Shown: piece after piece, positions 35,044 to 45,256 of the stretch
How positions within the stretch are numbered: position 1 is the stretch's first letter
How the letters are laid out: each line of letters starts with the position of its first letter
Notes under the pieces: generated by a model
Seen by the model: only the letters and a program-made list of their open reading frames with translations
Databases searched by the model: none
Told to the model about the DNA's origin: nothing
NCBI RefSeq assembly: GCF_001429605.1
Contig: NZ_LMSS01000003.1
Span: 62,001-126,000 of the forward strand
Direction of reading: 5' to 3'
Length of the DNA: 64,000 nt
Origin: Phycicoccus sp. Soil802
GTDB taxonomy: Bacteria > Actinomycetota > Actinomycetes > Actinomycetales > Dermatophilaceae
Translations under genes and position numbers: made by a program

Positions 35044-36507
35044 ATGACGCTCGAGAGAAGGACGTTTCTGAAGGGGAGCGCAGCGGTGGCAGGAGGCGTG
35101 GCGATGGCCGGGCCGTTTGCCGGACTGGTGGCAGGCCCTGCCGCGGCGATCGGTGCAGCGCCGTTCCGTGGCCTGCGCGCGACGCCCGACCTGCGCGACG
35201 GCAAGGTGCGGCTGCACCTGCCCGAGGGCTTCAGCTACCGCTCGTTCCATGACACCCAGGCGGTGCCGCCGCCGCTGGTCGACGGCAAGACCATGCCCGG
35301 ACGGCACGACGGCATGGGGGCCTTCGAGGGACCGGACGGAGCCGTGACCCTGATCCGCAACCACGAGGTCGCCGGCAGCGGGACCCCGTTCGGGGCGGTG
35401 GGGTCGTGGACCTACGACACGGGTGCTCGAGGTGGCTGTGTGCACGTCGACGTCACCGGCGAGGGCGAGGTCCTCGGCGAGCACACCGCCATCAACGGCA
35501 CCGCGAACAACTGCTCGGGTGGGCAGATGCCCTGGGGCGCCTGGGTGACCTGCGAGGAGACGGTCAACGGTCCCGACGTCGGACCGGACTTCACCGGAGC
35601 CTCGAACGCGGGTTTCGCGAAGAAGCACGGCTACGTCTTCGAGGTCCCGGTCACGGGCCGCTCGGCGGCGATGCCGATCACCCAGGCGGGTCGGTTCGCC
35701 CACGAGGCGGTGTCGTTCGATCCGCGTGAGGGTCGGCTCTACCTCACCGAGGACAACTTCGCCTTCCCGTCGGGCTTCTACCGCTACACGCCGGGGACCA
35801 ACCCGATGGAGAGCGGCCACCTCGACAACGACGGCCACCTGCAGATGCTGGCCGTCAAGGGCCAGCCGAACGCCCACCTCGAGGGTCACCAGGACAAGGG
35901 CGCCGTCTACGACGTCGAGTGGGTGGACATCGCCGACCCCGACCCGACCTTCACCCCCGGGCCAGGCGGCGTGCTGCCGACGAACGACTCCGCACTGGTG
36001 GCCGTCGGCGACCAGGGTCGGGCCCTGGGCGCAGCCGGCTTCTCCCGGCTCGAGGGCCAGATCTACGACAACGGCGTCGTCTACTTCACGTCGACGCAGG
36101 GTGGTGGCGACGCCGAGACCGGACCCGAGCTCATCGCGGGGTACGGCAACGGGTTCGGCCAGGTGTGGGCCTACGACACCCGGTCGGAGAAGCTCCGCCT
36201 CGTCTACCAGTCGCCGGGCAAGCAGACCTTCGACTTCCCCGACAACATCACGGTGAGCAACCGCGGCACCCTGGTCGTGTGCGAGGACAGCAACCAGGAC
36301 AACTACATCCGCGGCCTGAACAAGGGCGGCCAGCTCTGGGACATCGCGCTCAACCGGGCGGCCAACGCCATCGGCACGCCGCGGTTCGACGACGAGTTCG
36401 CGGGCTCGACGTTCAGCCCGGACAAGTCGACGTTGTTCGTCAACATCCAGGCCAGTGCCGGCCTCACCTTCGCCATCTGGGGGCCGTGGCACACGATCGG
36501 CGTCTGA
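35044..36507 (+). CDS. PhoX/DUF839-type alkaline phosphatase, Tat-exported
   Basis: A 487-residue protein with a twin-arginine signal (ERRTFLKGSAAVAGGV, cleavage near AAA-IGAAPF). The mature part is a DUF839 beta-propeller: GRHDGMGAFEG, LIRNHEVAG, WGAWVTCEET, RFAHEAVSFDP, YLTEDNFAFPSGFYRY, FPDNITVSNRGTLVVCEDS. These hold the acidic residues and cysteine that bind the Fe-Ca cluster in PhoX. Ribosome-binding site GAAGGAG precedes ATG 35044. Predicted to release phosphate from phosphoesters outside the cell. Confidence 0.88.
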   Translation: MTLERRTFLKGSAAVAGGVAMAGPFAGLVAGPAAAIGAAPFRGLRATPDLRDGKVRLHLPEGFSYRSFHDTQAVPPPLVDGKTMPGRHDGMGAFEGPDGAVTLIRNHEVAGSGTPFGAVGSWTYDTGARGGCVHVDVTGEGEVLGEHTAINGTANNCSGGQMPWGAWVTCEETVNGPDVGPDFTGASNAGFAKKHGYVFEVPVTGRSAAMPITQAGRFAHEAVSFDPREGRLYLTEDNFAFPSGFYRYTPGTNPMESGHLDNDGHLQMLAVKGQPNAHLEGHQDKGAVYDVEWVDIADPDPTFTPGPGGVLPTNDSALVAVGDQGRALGAAGFSRLEGQIYDNGVVYFTSTQGGGDAETGPELIAGYGNGFGQVWAYDTRSEKLRLVYQSPGKQTFDFPDNITVSNRGTLVVCEDSNQDNYIRGLNKGGQLWDIALNRAANAIGTPRFDDEFAGSTFSPDKSTLFVNIQASAGLTFAIWGPWHTIGV

Positions 36508-36537
36508 GCGCTGCCGCCGCCGGCCGGCCCGCGAGGG

Positions 36538-37263
36538 TCAGCCGGCGGCGGTGGGCTGCCGCGGCGGGCAGCTGGCGGTGGCGAGGTACTCGAAGTGCCA
36601 CCACTCGTTGTCATAGGTGCGACAGATGCCGTAGGCCGCGCCGTGCGCCTGCAGCCACGTCGCCGCCGCCTGGGGGTGGACGTCGACGGCGTAGCCCTTG
36701 ACGTGGGCCGACTTCAGCGGCGCGAGCACCCACTTCGACGCCTCGGCGCGTGAGCCGTACCGGGCGACCGCGCGGTCGAACAGGATCTGCTGCCACTGCT
36801 CGCTGCGCCACGCCGACCTGATCTCGGGGGTCAGCCCGTCGGCCCGGGCGTCAGCGAAGGCGCGCGTGAAGGCGGCAGCCGCAGGTGCCTGCATGTTCGT
36901 CGTGCCCGGGACTGCCGCCGACAGGGCGAGGCTGGTGGTCGGCGTGGGGATGCGGTCGGTGACCACGGGCTGAAAGCCGTTGGCAGCACTGCCCTTTGCC
37001 TTGTTGCTCGGACCCGAGCTGGTCGACCGGACCTTCGGTGTCGGCTTGGCGGACGACTGCTTCGCCTGCTTGGCGGAGCGACCCCCGGCAGGTGCGCTGC
37101 TCGATGGGCGGGCAGCCGCGGAGGTGTGGCCGTCGTCGTCGCCGTGCCACGCGGCATACCCGGCGGTCGCGGCCGACGCGACGAGCAGCGCGGTGACGAG
37201 GAGGGTGCGGCGGAGGCGCTGGCGGCGTCGCCGCCCCGCCGACACGTGTGTCGTCGTGCCCAT
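36538..37263 (-). CDS. D-alanyl-D-alanine carboxypeptidase, VanY/M15B type
   Basis: A 241-residue exported peptidase. An Arg-rich start and one helix (TLLVTALLVASAATAGYAAW) precede a Ser/Lys/Pro linker. The catalytic domain has SAWRSEQWQQILFD, the zinc motif SAHVKGYAVDVHP (HxxGxxxD) and NEWWHFEY with catalytic Glu and third His. It is likely membrane-anchored and trims peptidoglycan stem peptides. Confidence 0.9.
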   Translation of the reverse strand: MGTTTHVSAGRRRRQRLRRTLLVTALLVASAATAGYAAWHGDDDGHTSAAARPSSSAPAGGRSAKQAKQSSAKPTPKVRSTSSGPSNKAKGSAANGFQPVVTDRIPTPTTSLALSAAVPGTTNMQAPAAAAFTRAFADARADGLTPEIRSAWRSEQWQQILFDRAVARYGSRAEASKWVLAPLKSAHVKGYAVDVHPQAAATWLQAHGAAYGICRTYDNEWWHFEYLATASCPPRQPTAAG

Positions 37264-37317
37264 GACCTCACCCCCGTCGCCGCGGTCGCCTCGATTCTGG
37301 CAGCCGAGCGGGTGAAG

Positions 37318-38079
37318 TCAGTGGACCCCGCCGATGCGGGCCGACAGCGTGGCGGCGGCACGGGACACCGCGGCGACGAGCCTGGCGCGCTCGGTCTCGT
37401 CGACGCCGTCGCGAGGGAAGGTCAGGGCGACGCCTGCGACGGGGTGGCCGGTGTGGTCGAGGACGGCCTGGGCCACCGAGGAGAGGCCGGCACTCACCGA
37501 GTCGTCCTCGGTGGCGTAGCCGCGGGTGCGGACGGCGGTCAGCTCGCGGCGCAGCTCGCTGACCGACGTCGGCCCGTGGCCGTCGCGCTGGACCAGGGCG
37601 TCGCGGTGCGGGAAGAGGGCCCGTACCTGCGCGGCCGGCAACCGCGCGAGCATGGCCAGCCCACTGGCGGTCAGCGTCGCCGGCAGCCGGACGCCGACGT
37701 CGGTGACGAGCAGCGGGCGTCCGGGGGCGCGCTCCTCGATGACGTAGAGGACGTCGCGGCCGTGCAGGACGGCGAGGTGGGCGTTGTGGGTGGTCTGGTC
37801 GACCAGCCGCCCGAGCAGCGGCCGGGCGATGCGCTGCAGCGGCGCCTGCCGCTGGTAGGCCGAGCCGAGCTCGAAGGCGGCCACGCCCAGCCCGTAGCGA
37901 CGCTCCTCCTCCAGGTGCGTGACGAAGCCGGCGTCCCTCAGCACCGCGAGCAGGTGGTACGTCGTCGAGCGGGGCAGGCCCAGCTCGCGCGCGATCGAGC
38001 CGGCGGGGAGCGGCTCGGTGTGCCGGGCCAGCAGGGTGAGCAGGGTCAGGGCGTGCCGGGCGGCGGGTGCGTTGGCCAC
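37318..38079 (-). CDS. IclR-family regulator
   Basis: A 253-residue IclR protein. The winged helix is AGSIARELGLPRSTTYHLLA then GFVTHLEEERRYGLGVAAFE; the effector domain runs from about 85 with LTASGLAMLARLP, RTRGYATEDDSVSAGLSSVA and VAGVALTFPRDGV. It lies 44 nt after the RraA gene on the same strand, at the end of the tct operon, and may control that operon in response to an acid. Confidence 0.9.
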   Translation of the reverse strand: MANAPAARHALTLLTLLARHTEPLPAGSIARELGLPRSTTYHLLAVLRDAGFVTHLEEERRYGLGVAAFELGSAYQRQAPLQRIARPLLGRLVDQTTHNAHLAVLHGRDVLYVIEERAPGRPLLVTDVGVRLPATLTASGLAMLARLPAAQVRALFPHRDALVQRDGHGPTSVSELRRELTAVRTRGYATEDDSVSAGLSSVAQAVLDHTGHPVAGVALTFPRDGVDETERARLVAAVSRAAATLSARIGGVH

Positions 38080-38123
38080 CTCCGCAGTGTCTCAGGTGCG
38101 AGACGGTGCGGTATGCAGTGCCG

Positions 38124-38597
38124 TCAGGCGCGGGTGACCAGCACCCCGTCCTCGTCGGCGAACAACCGCTGCCCCGGCGCGAAGTCGACGCCTCCGAAGC
38201 TGACGACGACGTCGCGCTCGCCGACCCCGTCCTTGGCGCTTTTGCGCGGGTTCGAGCCCAGCGCGAGCACGCCCAGGGGCAGCTCGCGCAGGGCGGCGAC
38301 GTCGCGCACCGCGCCACGGATCACGACGCCGGCCCACTCGTGGGCGACCGCGCTGGCGGCGATGAGGTCACCCATCAGGGCCGACTCGAGCGAGGCGCCA
38401 CCGTCGACGACCAGCACGCGCCCGGCACCCGGCTCGGCCAGGGTGGCCTTGACCATCGCGTTGTCACGGTGGCAGCGGATCGTCGTGAGCTCGCCCTCGA
38501 ACGAGAGGTGGCCCCCGTAGTGCCGGAGCTGGAGGGAGCAGGACTGGAGCTCCTCGCCCCGCTCGTCGTAGAGGTCGGCCGTCGACACCGTGCCCAT
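38124..38597 (-). CDS. RraA-family protein / HMG aldolase-like
   Basis: A 157-residue RraA-fold protein: TADLYDERGEELQ, the core VLVVDGGASLESALMGDLIA, HEWAGVVIRGAVRDVAAL and LGVLALGSNPRKSAKDGVG. The Gly-Asp-(x)n-Arg-(x)-Asp pattern (GD near residue 75, RGAVRD near 95) is found both in RNase E regulators and in 4-hydroxy-4-methyl-2-oxoglutarate/oxaloacetate aldolases. Placement in a tricarboxylate-transport operon favours the aldolase/decarboxylase role. Confidence 0.85.
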   Translation of the reverse strand: MGTVSTADLYDERGEELQSCSLQLRHYGGHLSFEGELTTIRCHRDNAMVKATLAEPGAGRVLVVDGGASLESALMGDLIAASAVAHEWAGVVIRGAVRDVAALRELPLGVLALGSNPRKSAKDGVGERDVVVSFGGVDFAPGQRLFADEDGVLVTRA

Positions 38598-38607
38598 CAG
38601 CTGGCCG

Positions 38608-39012
38608 TCACTCCTTGGGGGCCTTGACCGCGAGCACGGGTGCCTCGGCCTCGAGCAGCACGGTCTGGGCGGCGCTGCCCATGATCAGCTTGCCCACCGG
38701 CGTGCGACGTCGCAGGCCTATGACGATCAGCTCGGCGTTCGTCTCCTCCGCAACCCGGAGCAGCTGGTCGGCCGGGTCGCGGGCCTCGATCGCCTGGGCG
38801 ACCTCGTGCTCCACCCCCGACGCGTCCAGCTTGGCCTTGACCGCGTCCCAGTCGGCCGCCGAGGCGTACCGCGGGTCGACGAGTGCGTCGCCGCGACTGA
38901 CGTTGAGCACCACGAGGCGGGTGCCCCGCAGGGTGGCCTCCTCGATCGCGCGGTCGAGGGCCGCTTGACCCTCTGGGCGGGGCACGTAGCCCACGACGAT
39001 CGCCATGGTCAC
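38608..39012 (-). CDS. Universal stress protein
   Basis: A 132-134-residue Usp domain: [20 protein letters not shown], the nucleotide-binding [20 protein letters not shown] and [17 protein letters not shown] (a GxxGxxx(9)G(S/T)-like pattern, here G-KLIMG-SAA). GTG 39012 overlaps the tctA stop (GTGA); ATG 39006 is an alternative. It is co-transcribed with the TctABC transporter, a recurrent but unexplained association. Confidence 0.88.
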   Translation of the reverse strand: MTMAIVVGYVPRPEGQAALDRAIEEATLRGTRLVVLNVSRGDALVDPRYASAADWDAVKAKLDASGVEHEVAQAIEARDPADQLLRVAEETNAELIVIGLRRRTPVGKLIMGSAAQTVLLEAEAPVLAVKAPKE

Positions 39013-40571
39013 TGACCTTCCTGGTTGGCGGACTGGGGGGTCAGGTGCGGCACGTGGTGCGTGCCGTCGCCGTCGCCGTCCCCGGCCCGGCTGGAGCGGA
39101 TGCGGTCGATGACCACCGGCGCCACGACCAGGATGACCGCGATGACGTAGACCGTCACCGAGAACGGCGTGTTGACGAGCCCGGAGAGCTGGCCGTCGCT
39201 GATCTGCAGGGCCTGGCGCAGCTGGTACTCCGCGACCGGTCCGAGGATGATGCCGATGATCGCGGGCACCACGGGGAGGCCGTACCGGCGCATGAAGAAC
39301 CCGAGGATGCCGATGATCAGCAACAGCCACAGGTCGAAGGCCGACGTGTTCGTGGCGTAGGCGCCGATGCTGGCGAAGAACAGGATGCCCGAGTAGAGGT
39401 AGGGGCGGGGGATGTTCAGCAGCTTGGCCCAGACGGTCGCCAGGGGCAGGTTGAGCGCGAGCAGGATGGTGTTGCCGATGAACAGGGACGCGATGAGCGC
39501 CCACACCAGGTCCGCGTGGTCGCTCAGCAGCCGCGGACCCGGGTCGATGCCGTAGCTCTGGAAGGCGCCCAGCATGACGGCAGCGGTCGCGGTCGTCGGG
39601 ATGCCGAGGGTCAGCAGCGGGACGAGCCCACCAGCCGCAGAGGCGTTGTTGGTCGCCTCAGGGCCCGCGACGCCCTCGATGGCGCCGTGGCCGAACTCCT
39701 CGGGGTGCTTGCTGAGCTTGCGCTCCAGCGCGTAGGACAGGAACGTCGGGATCTCTGCGCCACCGGCGGGGATCGCGCCGAACGGGAAGCCGATCGCGGT
39801 GCCCCGCAGCCACGGCTTCCAGGAGCGGCGCCAGTCCTCCCGGCCCATCCGGGCGCCGTCGACCTTCACGACCTCGGCGTGTCCGCGACGCAGGTGGGCC
39901 GCGACCCACAGTGCCTCGCCGACGGCGAACAGCCCGACCGCCACGACGACGACGTCGATGCCGTCGGCCAGCTGCGGGATGCCGAGGGTGAGTCGCTGCT
40001 GACCGCCGGCGGACCGGTCGATCCCGATGGTGCCGATGAGCAGGCCGATGCCCAGCGAGGCGAGCCCGCGGATCTTGGACGACCCCAGCACGGTGGTGAC
40101 CGCGATGAAGGCCAACAGCATGATGGCGAACTTGTCCGGGGCCCCGAGCTTGATCGCCAGCTTGACGATCTCCGGCGCCAGCAGGGCCAGGCCGAGCGTG
40201 CCGATCGTGCCGGCGATGAAGGACCCGATGGCAGCCGTGGCGAGGGCTGCCGCTCCGCGACCCCTCTTGGCCATCTTGTTGCCCTCGATGGCGGTGATGA
40301 CCGACGCGCTCTCGCCGGGGGTGTTGAGCAGGATCGAGGTGGTCGAGCCGCCGTACATGCCGCCGTAGTAGATGCCGGCGAACATGATGAACGCCTGGGT
40401 CGCCTCGAGGCGCAAGGTCAGCGGCAGGAGCAGGGCGATGGTCATGGCCGGGCCGATGCCGGGCAGCACACCGATGGCGGTACCGAGCACGACGCCGATC
40501 ACGGCGTAGAGCAGGTTCACCGGCGTGAGGGCGGTGCCGAAACCGTCGATGAGGGCGTTGATGCCGTCCAT
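39009..40571 (-). CDS. tctA: Tripartite tricarboxylate transporter, large membrane subunit TctA
   Basis: A 520-residue membrane protein with about twelve helices. [20 protein letters not shown] and the second inverted copy [21 protein letters not shown] are the duplicated TctA motifs; [18 protein letters not shown] is diagnostic. ATG 40571 is chosen; GTG 40574 overlaps the tctB stop. Together with TctB and TctC it imports a di- or tricarboxylate using the ion gradient. Confidence 0.95.
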   Translation of the reverse strand: MDGINALIDGFGTALTPVNLLYAVIGVVLGTAIGVLPGIGPAMTIALLLPLTLRLEATQAFIMFAGIYYGGMYGGSTTSILLNTPGESASVITAIEGNKMAKRGRGAAALATAAIGSFIAGTIGTLGLALLAPEIVKLAIKLGAPDKFAIMLLAFIAVTTVLGSSKIRGLASLGIGLLIGTIGIDRSAGGQQRLTLGIPQLADGIDVVVVAVGLFAVGEALWVAAHLRRGHAEVVKVDGARMGREDWRRSWKPWLRGTAIGFPFGAIPAGGAEIPTFLSYALERKLSKHPEEFGHGAIEGVAGPEATNNASAAGGLVPLLTLGIPTTATAAVMLGAFQSYGIDPGPRLLSDHADLVWALIASLFIGNTILLALNLPLATVWAKLLNIPRPYLYSGILFFASIGAYATNTSAFDLWLLLIIGILGFFMRRYGLPVVPAIIGIILGPVAEYQLRQALQISDGQLSGLVNTPFSVTVYVIAVILVVAPVVIDRIRSSRAGDGDGDGTHHVPHLTPQSANQEGQ

Positions 40572-41083
40572 CACAGAATTCCCTTCAGCAGGCCGACGGG
40601 GAGCTTGATGTCCAACCCGAGGAAGAACAGGTACCAGGACCCCACGGACAGCAGGATCGAGATCAGGGCCATCCGCACGTAGTGCCGAGCGCCGAGGGCG
40701 AAGGTCGTCCCGAAGAACAGGATCGCGCCTGAGATCGGCCAGCCCACGCGCTCGATGAGCAGCGCATTGGCCACGAACGCCCCGACCAGGAGTCCGATGG
40801 TGCGCCAGTCGCTGCCGTGCGAGAGGTCGACGTCCTCGCCGCCCTCCGCCTCTCCGCGTCCACCGCGCGCCAGGTCGATCACGAGCAGCACGGCCATCGC
40901 GACCAGGAGCACGCCGACGACGATCGGCATGGTCTTGGCGCTGACCGGCCCGCGTGAGGCCGTGTCGGTGAGGCTCAGGCCGTCGACGATGGCCCAGCCG
41001 CCGAGGACCAGCAGGAGGAGGGCCACCCCGTACTCGGAGCGGCCCTCCTTCTGCGTGGCCGTTGCCGTTGGCGTGGAAGACAT
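40571..41083 (-). CDS. tctB: Tripartite tricarboxylate transporter, small membrane subunit TctB
   Basis: A 170-residue four-helix membrane protein: [40 protein letters not shown] and a C-terminal [19 protein letters not shown], as in TctB. The ATG overlaps the tctC stop (ATGA). A charged cytoplasmic loop ([13 protein letters not shown]) separates the helix pairs. Confidence 0.93.
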   Translation of the reverse strand: MSSTPTATATQKEGRSEYGVALLLLVLGGWAIVDGLSLTDTASRGPVSAKTMPIVVGVLLVAMAVLLVIDLARGGRGEAEGGEDVDLSHGSDWRTIGLLVGAFVANALLIERVGWPISGAILFFGTTFALGARHYVRMALISILLSVGSWYLFFLGLDIKLPVGLLKGIL

Positions 41084-42087
41084 CAGGCCAGGCCCAGTTC
41101 CTTGAGGATGCTGGAGACGCTCTCGTTCTGGGCGGTGAGGAAGGTCTTGAACTCGTCACCGGTCTGGAACGCGTCGGTCCAGCCCTGCTTGGCCAGGGTG
41201 TCCTTCCACTGCTGGCTACCGTGCATGGCGGTCACGAGGTCGACGTACTGCTTCGTCTTGGCCTCGCTGAGCCCGGGAGGGCCGACGATCCCGCGCCAGT
41301 TGGTGAACTCGAGGTCGACACCGAGGCTCTTCAGCGTCGGGGCGTCCACGCCCTCCACCGGCTCCGCGCTGGTCACGGCGAGGATCTTCACGTCACCCGA
41401 CTTGGCCTGCTCGGCGACCTCGCCGATGCCGGTGGCTGCGAACGCCACCTTCTTGCCGAGCACGCCGGTGAGCAGCTCGCCGCCACCGTCGTACGCGACG
41501 TAGTTCACGTCCTTGGGCGTGACGCCCACGGCCTTCGCGAGCAGCATCGGGGTGAGGTGGTCCGGGCCGCCGGGGTTGGAGGCGCCGCCCACGGGCAGCT
41601 TGCCCGGGTTGGCCTTCCAGGCGGCGACGAGCTTGTCGAGGGTGTCGTAGGGGGAGCCCTTCGGCACGACGATGGCCTCCGACTCCTCGATCAGCTTGGC
41701 GATCGGGACGGTGTCGTTGAGGGTGGCCTTCGACTTGTTCGTGTAGACGGCCCCGACGACGCCGAGCCCCATCTGCATGAGGATGTCGTCGTTGCCCTTT
41801 TCGTTGACGAGCCGCTGCAGCCCGACCGTGCCACCCGCACCGGCGGAGTTGAACACCTCGATGCTCTCGGCGAGCTTGGCGTCCTGCATGGCCTTGGCCG
41901 CGAGGCGGGCCGTCGTGTCGTAGCCGCTGCCGGGGGAGTTGGGGACGAGGATCCGCAGACCCTTGACGGGTCCGGAAGAGCTGCTGGCGTCGGACGACGC
42001 GTCGTCGCCGCTCACGCCACAGGCGCTGAGGGCGAGACCGGCGACCGTGGCGGCTGCCACGATCTTGATGGGGGTCCGTACACGCAC
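41083..42087 (-). CDS. tctC: Tripartite tricarboxylate transporter, substrate-binding lipoprotein TctC
   Basis: A 334-residue solute-binding protein with a lipoprotein signal ([21 protein letters not shown], lipobox LSAC). The mature part shows Bug/TctC features: [40 protein letters not shown] and [17 protein letters not shown]. First gene of tctC-tctB-tctA-usp-rraA, divergent from a CitA-type kinase gene. The ligand is a carboxylate of unknown identity. Confidence 0.94.
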   Translation of the reverse strand: MRVRTPIKIVAAATVAGLALSACGVSGDDASSDASSSSGPVKGLRILVPNSPGSGYDTTARLAAKAMQDAKLAESIEVFNSAGAGGTVGLQRLVNEKGNDDILMQMGLGVVGAVYTNKSKATLNDTVPIAKLIEESEAIVVPKGSPYDTLDKLVAAWKANPGKLPVGGASNPGGPDHLTPMLLAKAVGVTPKDVNYVAYDGGGELLTGVLGKKVAFAATGIGEVAEQAKSGDVKILAVTSAEPVEGVDAPTLKSLGVDLEFTNWRGIVGPPGLSEAKTKQYVDLVTAMHGSQQWKDTLAKQGWTDAFQTGDEFKTFLTAQNESVSSILKELGLA

Positions 42088-42232
42088 GGGAGACTCCTTT
42101 GTCTGAGGGGTGTTCGTGGCACACGGTGCCCGGCTGTGGGCCTGCTGTCACGGTTAGGTGCGCAAACTCTGTTTCGTCCTTTGTGCTCACGGGCTGCTGG
42201 CCCGACGGCGGCCGCCCCGACACAATCAGGGT

Positions 42233-43867
42233 GTGGAGGTTCGATGGCGCGCCCGGCTGGCGGCTCGACGCTGGCCGTGGCAGCGTCGCTGGACGCTGGC
42301 CAGCCGCATGCTCGCGATGCAGCTCGGGATCGTCTGCGTCGTCCTCGTGGGGGTGGCCGCGGTCTCGCTCGCGCAGTCCGACGCCAGGGCACGCGACACC
42401 GAAGGCCGTCGCGCGCTGGCGATCGCGGAGCGTCTTGCCGTGACTGCGGGGGTGCGCGAGGCAGCCGCGTCGGGTGGCCGGGAGTACCTGGGCCAGGCCA
42501 CGTCGGTGGTGGAGTCGGGCCGCACCTTCTCCAGCTCGACCACGGTGCTCCTGGCGCTTCGTGACCGACGGGTGATCGCTTCGAGCGACGCGCTGCCGCG
42601 GGCCCCGCTCTACCTCCAGGAGACCGATGCCTTCGACGGACGGTCGTGGGTGGGGACCGAGCAGGGCACCGGTGCGGCCTTCGCCATGGCGCCGATCATC
42701 AACGTCGACAACCGCGAGACCGATGGCGTGGTGGCCGTCGTGCGGGCCTACCCCTCCGTCCTCGACAACCTCGCTGCTGCGGTGCCGAACCTGTTGACCT
42801 ACCTGGGGATCGCGAGCCTGCTCGGCGTCGCCGGGTCGCTCCTGCTGGCCCGTCGCGTCAAGCGCCAGACCCTCGGCCTCGAGCCGCGTGAGATCGCCGG
42901 ACTGGTCGAGCAGCGCGAGGCCCTGCTCCACGGCATCAAGGAGGGCGTCCTGGCCGTCGACCTCGACCACCGGATCACGATGGTCAACGACGAGGCGGCG
43001 CACCTGCTCGGCATACCCCTCACCTCCGGGGGCCGCACGCTCCAGGAGGTCGACGCCACCGGACGGGCTGCGCTGATCTTCACCGAGGCGGTCGAGCTCA
43101 CCGACCACGTCATGCCCGTGCGCGGCCGGGTGCTGACCGTCAACCGGATGCCGGTCCGCAGCCGCGGGCGACACATCGGCTGGGTGGCCACGATGCGCGA
43201 CCGCACCGAGATGCTCGAGCTGCAGCGCGAGCTCGACCTCACCAAGAGCACCACCGACACGCTGCGCGCGCAGGCCCACGAGTTCAGCAACCGGATGCAC
43301 GTCGTCAGCGGGCTGATCGCGCTGGAGGAGTACGACGGTGTGCGCAACTACGTCCGCCAGATCACTGACGACTCCACGACCCTGACCACGAATGTCGTGA
43401 CGCGGGTGCAGGATCCGGCCGTCGCAGCGCTGCTCATCGCCAAGGCGAGTCAGGCGACGGAGCGCGGGGTGGACCTCGTCGTCGACCCGTCCAGCGACGT
43501 GCCCCAGCTCGACGACGCGCTCGCGGCCGACGTCAACACCGTGATGGGGAACCTCATCGACAACGCCTTCGACGCTGCGGCGGGCAGTGACTCGCCCACC
43601 GTGCGGGTGGCGCTGGCGCACACCGGGGAGGCCGTCACCGTGACGGTGCGGGACAGCGGCCCGGGCGTCGACTCGACGATCGGCGAGATGGTCTTCGACC
43701 GCGGCTTCACCACCAAGTCGACGGCCACTGCCCAGGAGCGCGGGATCGGCCTCGCGATCGTCCGCGTGATCTGCCGCAACCGTGGCGGCGACATCGTGGT
43801 CGGCAACGACGAGGGTGCGGTCTTCGTGGCGACCCTGCCGGTGCTGCTCGGTCAGGGCGTCTCGTGA
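42233..43867 (+). CDS. CitA/DcuS-type sensor histidine kinase
   Basis: A 544-residue membrane kinase starting at GTG 42233. Transmembrane helices near 25-45 and 185-205 flank an extracytoplasmic PAS-like sensor. A cytoplasmic PAS domain (LLHGIKEGVLAVDLDHRITM) is followed by the dimerisation/phosphorylation segment RAQAHEFSNRMHVVSGLI, whose first His is the likely phosphosite. The ATPase has NLIDNAFDAAA (N box), RDSGPGVD (G1) and RGIGLAIVR (G2). Divergent from tctC, whose operon it probably induces on sensing the carboxylate. Confidence 0.93.
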   Translation: MEVRWRARLAARRWPWQRRWTLASRMLAMQLGIVCVVLVGVAAVSLAQSDARARDTEGRRALAIAERLAVTAGVREAAASGGREYLGQATSVVESGRTFSSSTTVLLALRDRRVIASSDALPRAPLYLQETDAFDGRSWVGTEQGTGAAFAMAPIINVDNRETDGVVAVVRAYPSVLDNLAAAVPNLLTYLGIASLLGVAGSLLLARRVKRQTLGLEPREIAGLVEQREALLHGIKEGVLAVDLDHRITMVNDEAAHLLGIPLTSGGRTLQEVDATGRAALIFTEAVELTDHVMPVRGRVLTVNRMPVRSRGRHIGWVATMRDRTEMLELQRELDLTKSTTDTLRAQAHEFSNRMHVVSGLIALEEYDGVRNYVRQITDDSTTLTTNVVTRVQDPAVAALLIAKASQATERGVDLVVDPSSDVPQLDDALAADVNTVMGNLIDNAFDAAAGSDSPTVRVALAHTGEAVTVTVRDSGPGVDSTIGEMVFDRGFTTKSTATAQERGIGLAIVRVICRNRGGDIVVGNDEGAVFVATLPVLLGQGVS

Positions 43868-44541
43868 TCTCGGTGCTCGTCGTCGACGACGACTTCATGG
43901 TGGCGCGCCTGCACTCCAGCGTCGTCGCCCGTGAGGAGGGCTTCGAGGTCGCCGGCATCGCCAGCACCGGCAAGGACGCCCTGCGGGCGGTCGAGGCCAC
44001 CCGGCCCGACCTCGTGCTGCTCGACATCTACCTCCCGGACATGACCGGACTGGAGGTGCTGCGTCGGTTGCGGGAGGGCGGCAGCGAGGACCTGGACGTG
44101 ATCGTCATCAGTGCCGCCCGCGACCTCGACACACTGCGAACCGCCTTGCGCGGCGGCGTTTTCCACTACCTCGTGAAGCCCTTCGAGATCGAGTCGCTCC
44201 AGCAAAGACTGCGTGAGTATGCCGTGCACCGGGCCGAGCTGGATGACCTCACCGAGGTGGGTCAGGAAGACGTGGACCGGGTGTTCCGGGCCGGGGCCGT
44301 CGTCCGGTCCGGGGTAGGCCTGCCCAAGGGCATCAGCCCGGAGACCACCGACCTCGTGCTGCAGGCGCTCGAGGCGGCCGACGAGGACGGTCTCTCCGCC
44401 ACCGAGTGCGCCGAGTCCACCGGGCTGTCACGCAGCAGCACCCGGCGCTACCTCGAGCACCTGGTGTCGGTGGGCCGGGCCGAGATGCGGCCGCGCTACG
44501 GCGCCGCGGGTCGGCCTGAGCGGCGCTACCGGCTGCGCTGA
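43864..44541 (+). CDS. CitB/DcuR-type response regulator
   Basis: A 225-residue regulator. The receiver domain has VVDDD (8-12), phosphoacceptor Asp in LVLLDIYLPDMTG and Lys in FHYLVKPFEI. The C-terminal winged helix is LSATECAESTGLSRSSTRRYLEHL. GTG 43864 overlaps the kinase stop (GTGA). Partner of the upstream kinase. Confidence 0.93.
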   Translation: MISVLVVDDDFMVARLHSSVVAREEGFEVAGIASTGKDALRAVEATRPDLVLLDIYLPDMTGLEVLRRLREGGSEDLDVIVISAARDLDTLRTALRGGVFHYLVKPFEIESLQQRLREYAVHRAELDDLTEVGQEDVDRVFRAGAVVRSGVGLPKGISPETTDLVLQALEAADEDGLSATECAESTGLSRSSTRRYLEHLVSVGRAEMRPRYGAAGRPERRYRLR

Positions 44542-44566
44542 ACGCCGTTTTGCCAAGGATCCAGCG

Positions 44567-45232
44567 TCAGTCGGACCGGTCGAGCCGGTCCGCGATGGCG
44601 TTGAGCGCGGTGTCGCGGGCCGCGAGGACGTGTGCCTCGGCGAGTGCGCGAGCCCGCTCCGGGTCGCGCGTCACCAGGGCCTCGAGGATCTGGCGGTGCT
44701 CGGCCAGGGCGGCGGTGCGACGCTCCTGCGACTGGTTGGTGAAGGCGCGGTAGCGAGCCATCTGGCCGTCGACCTGGGCGTGCAGCCTGGACGCCCACCC
44801 GTGCCCGGCGATGTCGCCGATGGTCAGGTGGAAGTCGTGGCCGGCGTTCATCGCGTCGGTCGGCAGGTCGACCAGCGCGGCGTTGCGCTCGACCAGGCCG
44901 CGCAGGGTGGCGACGCCGTCGTCATCGAGCCGACTCGCGGCCTCGGCCGTCATCAGCCCCTCCAGGGAGGCCCGCACCGAGTAGAGCTCCTCGATCTCGC
45001 GGGCGCTCAGCGGACGGACCACCATGCCTCCGGTCGGGAGCTGGTCGAGCAGGTCCTCGGCGAGCAGCAGCCGCAGCGCCTCCCTCAGGGGGGTGCGGCT
45101 GACCTGCATGCGGGTGGCGAGCTCGGGCTCGAACAGGCGCTGCCCCGGCTTGAGCTCGAGGTCGAGGATCTGCCGGCGCAGCTCGGTGTAGACGAGCTGT
45201 CCGCCGGACGCCCGGCGCGGGCGGTCCACCAT
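44567..45232 (-). CDS. GntR/FadR-family (FCD) regulator
   Basis: A 221-residue regulator. The N-terminal winged helix is PGQRLFEPELATRMQVSRTP and LREALRLLLAEDL; the C-terminal FCD domain has the metal-ligand positions DAMNAGHDFHLTIGDIAG and EHRQILEALVTRDPERARAL. ATG 45232 lies 25 nt from a perfect 22-bp palindrome shared with the divergent dehydrogenase operon. FCD domains bind carboxylates, fitting control of acid catabolism. Confidence 0.92.
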   Translation of the reverse strand: MVDRPRRASGGQLVYTELRRQILDLELKPGQRLFEPELATRMQVSRTPLREALRLLLAEDLLDQLPTGGMVVRPLSAREIEELYSVRASLEGLMTAEAASRLDDDGVATLRGLVERNAALVDLPTDAMNAGHDFHLTIGDIAGHGWASRLHAQVDGQMARYRAFTNQSQERRTAALAEHRQILEALVTRDPERARALAEAHVLAARDTALNAIADRLDRSD

Positions 45233-45256
45233 CTGGTCTCCGTTCTCGATCTAGTT

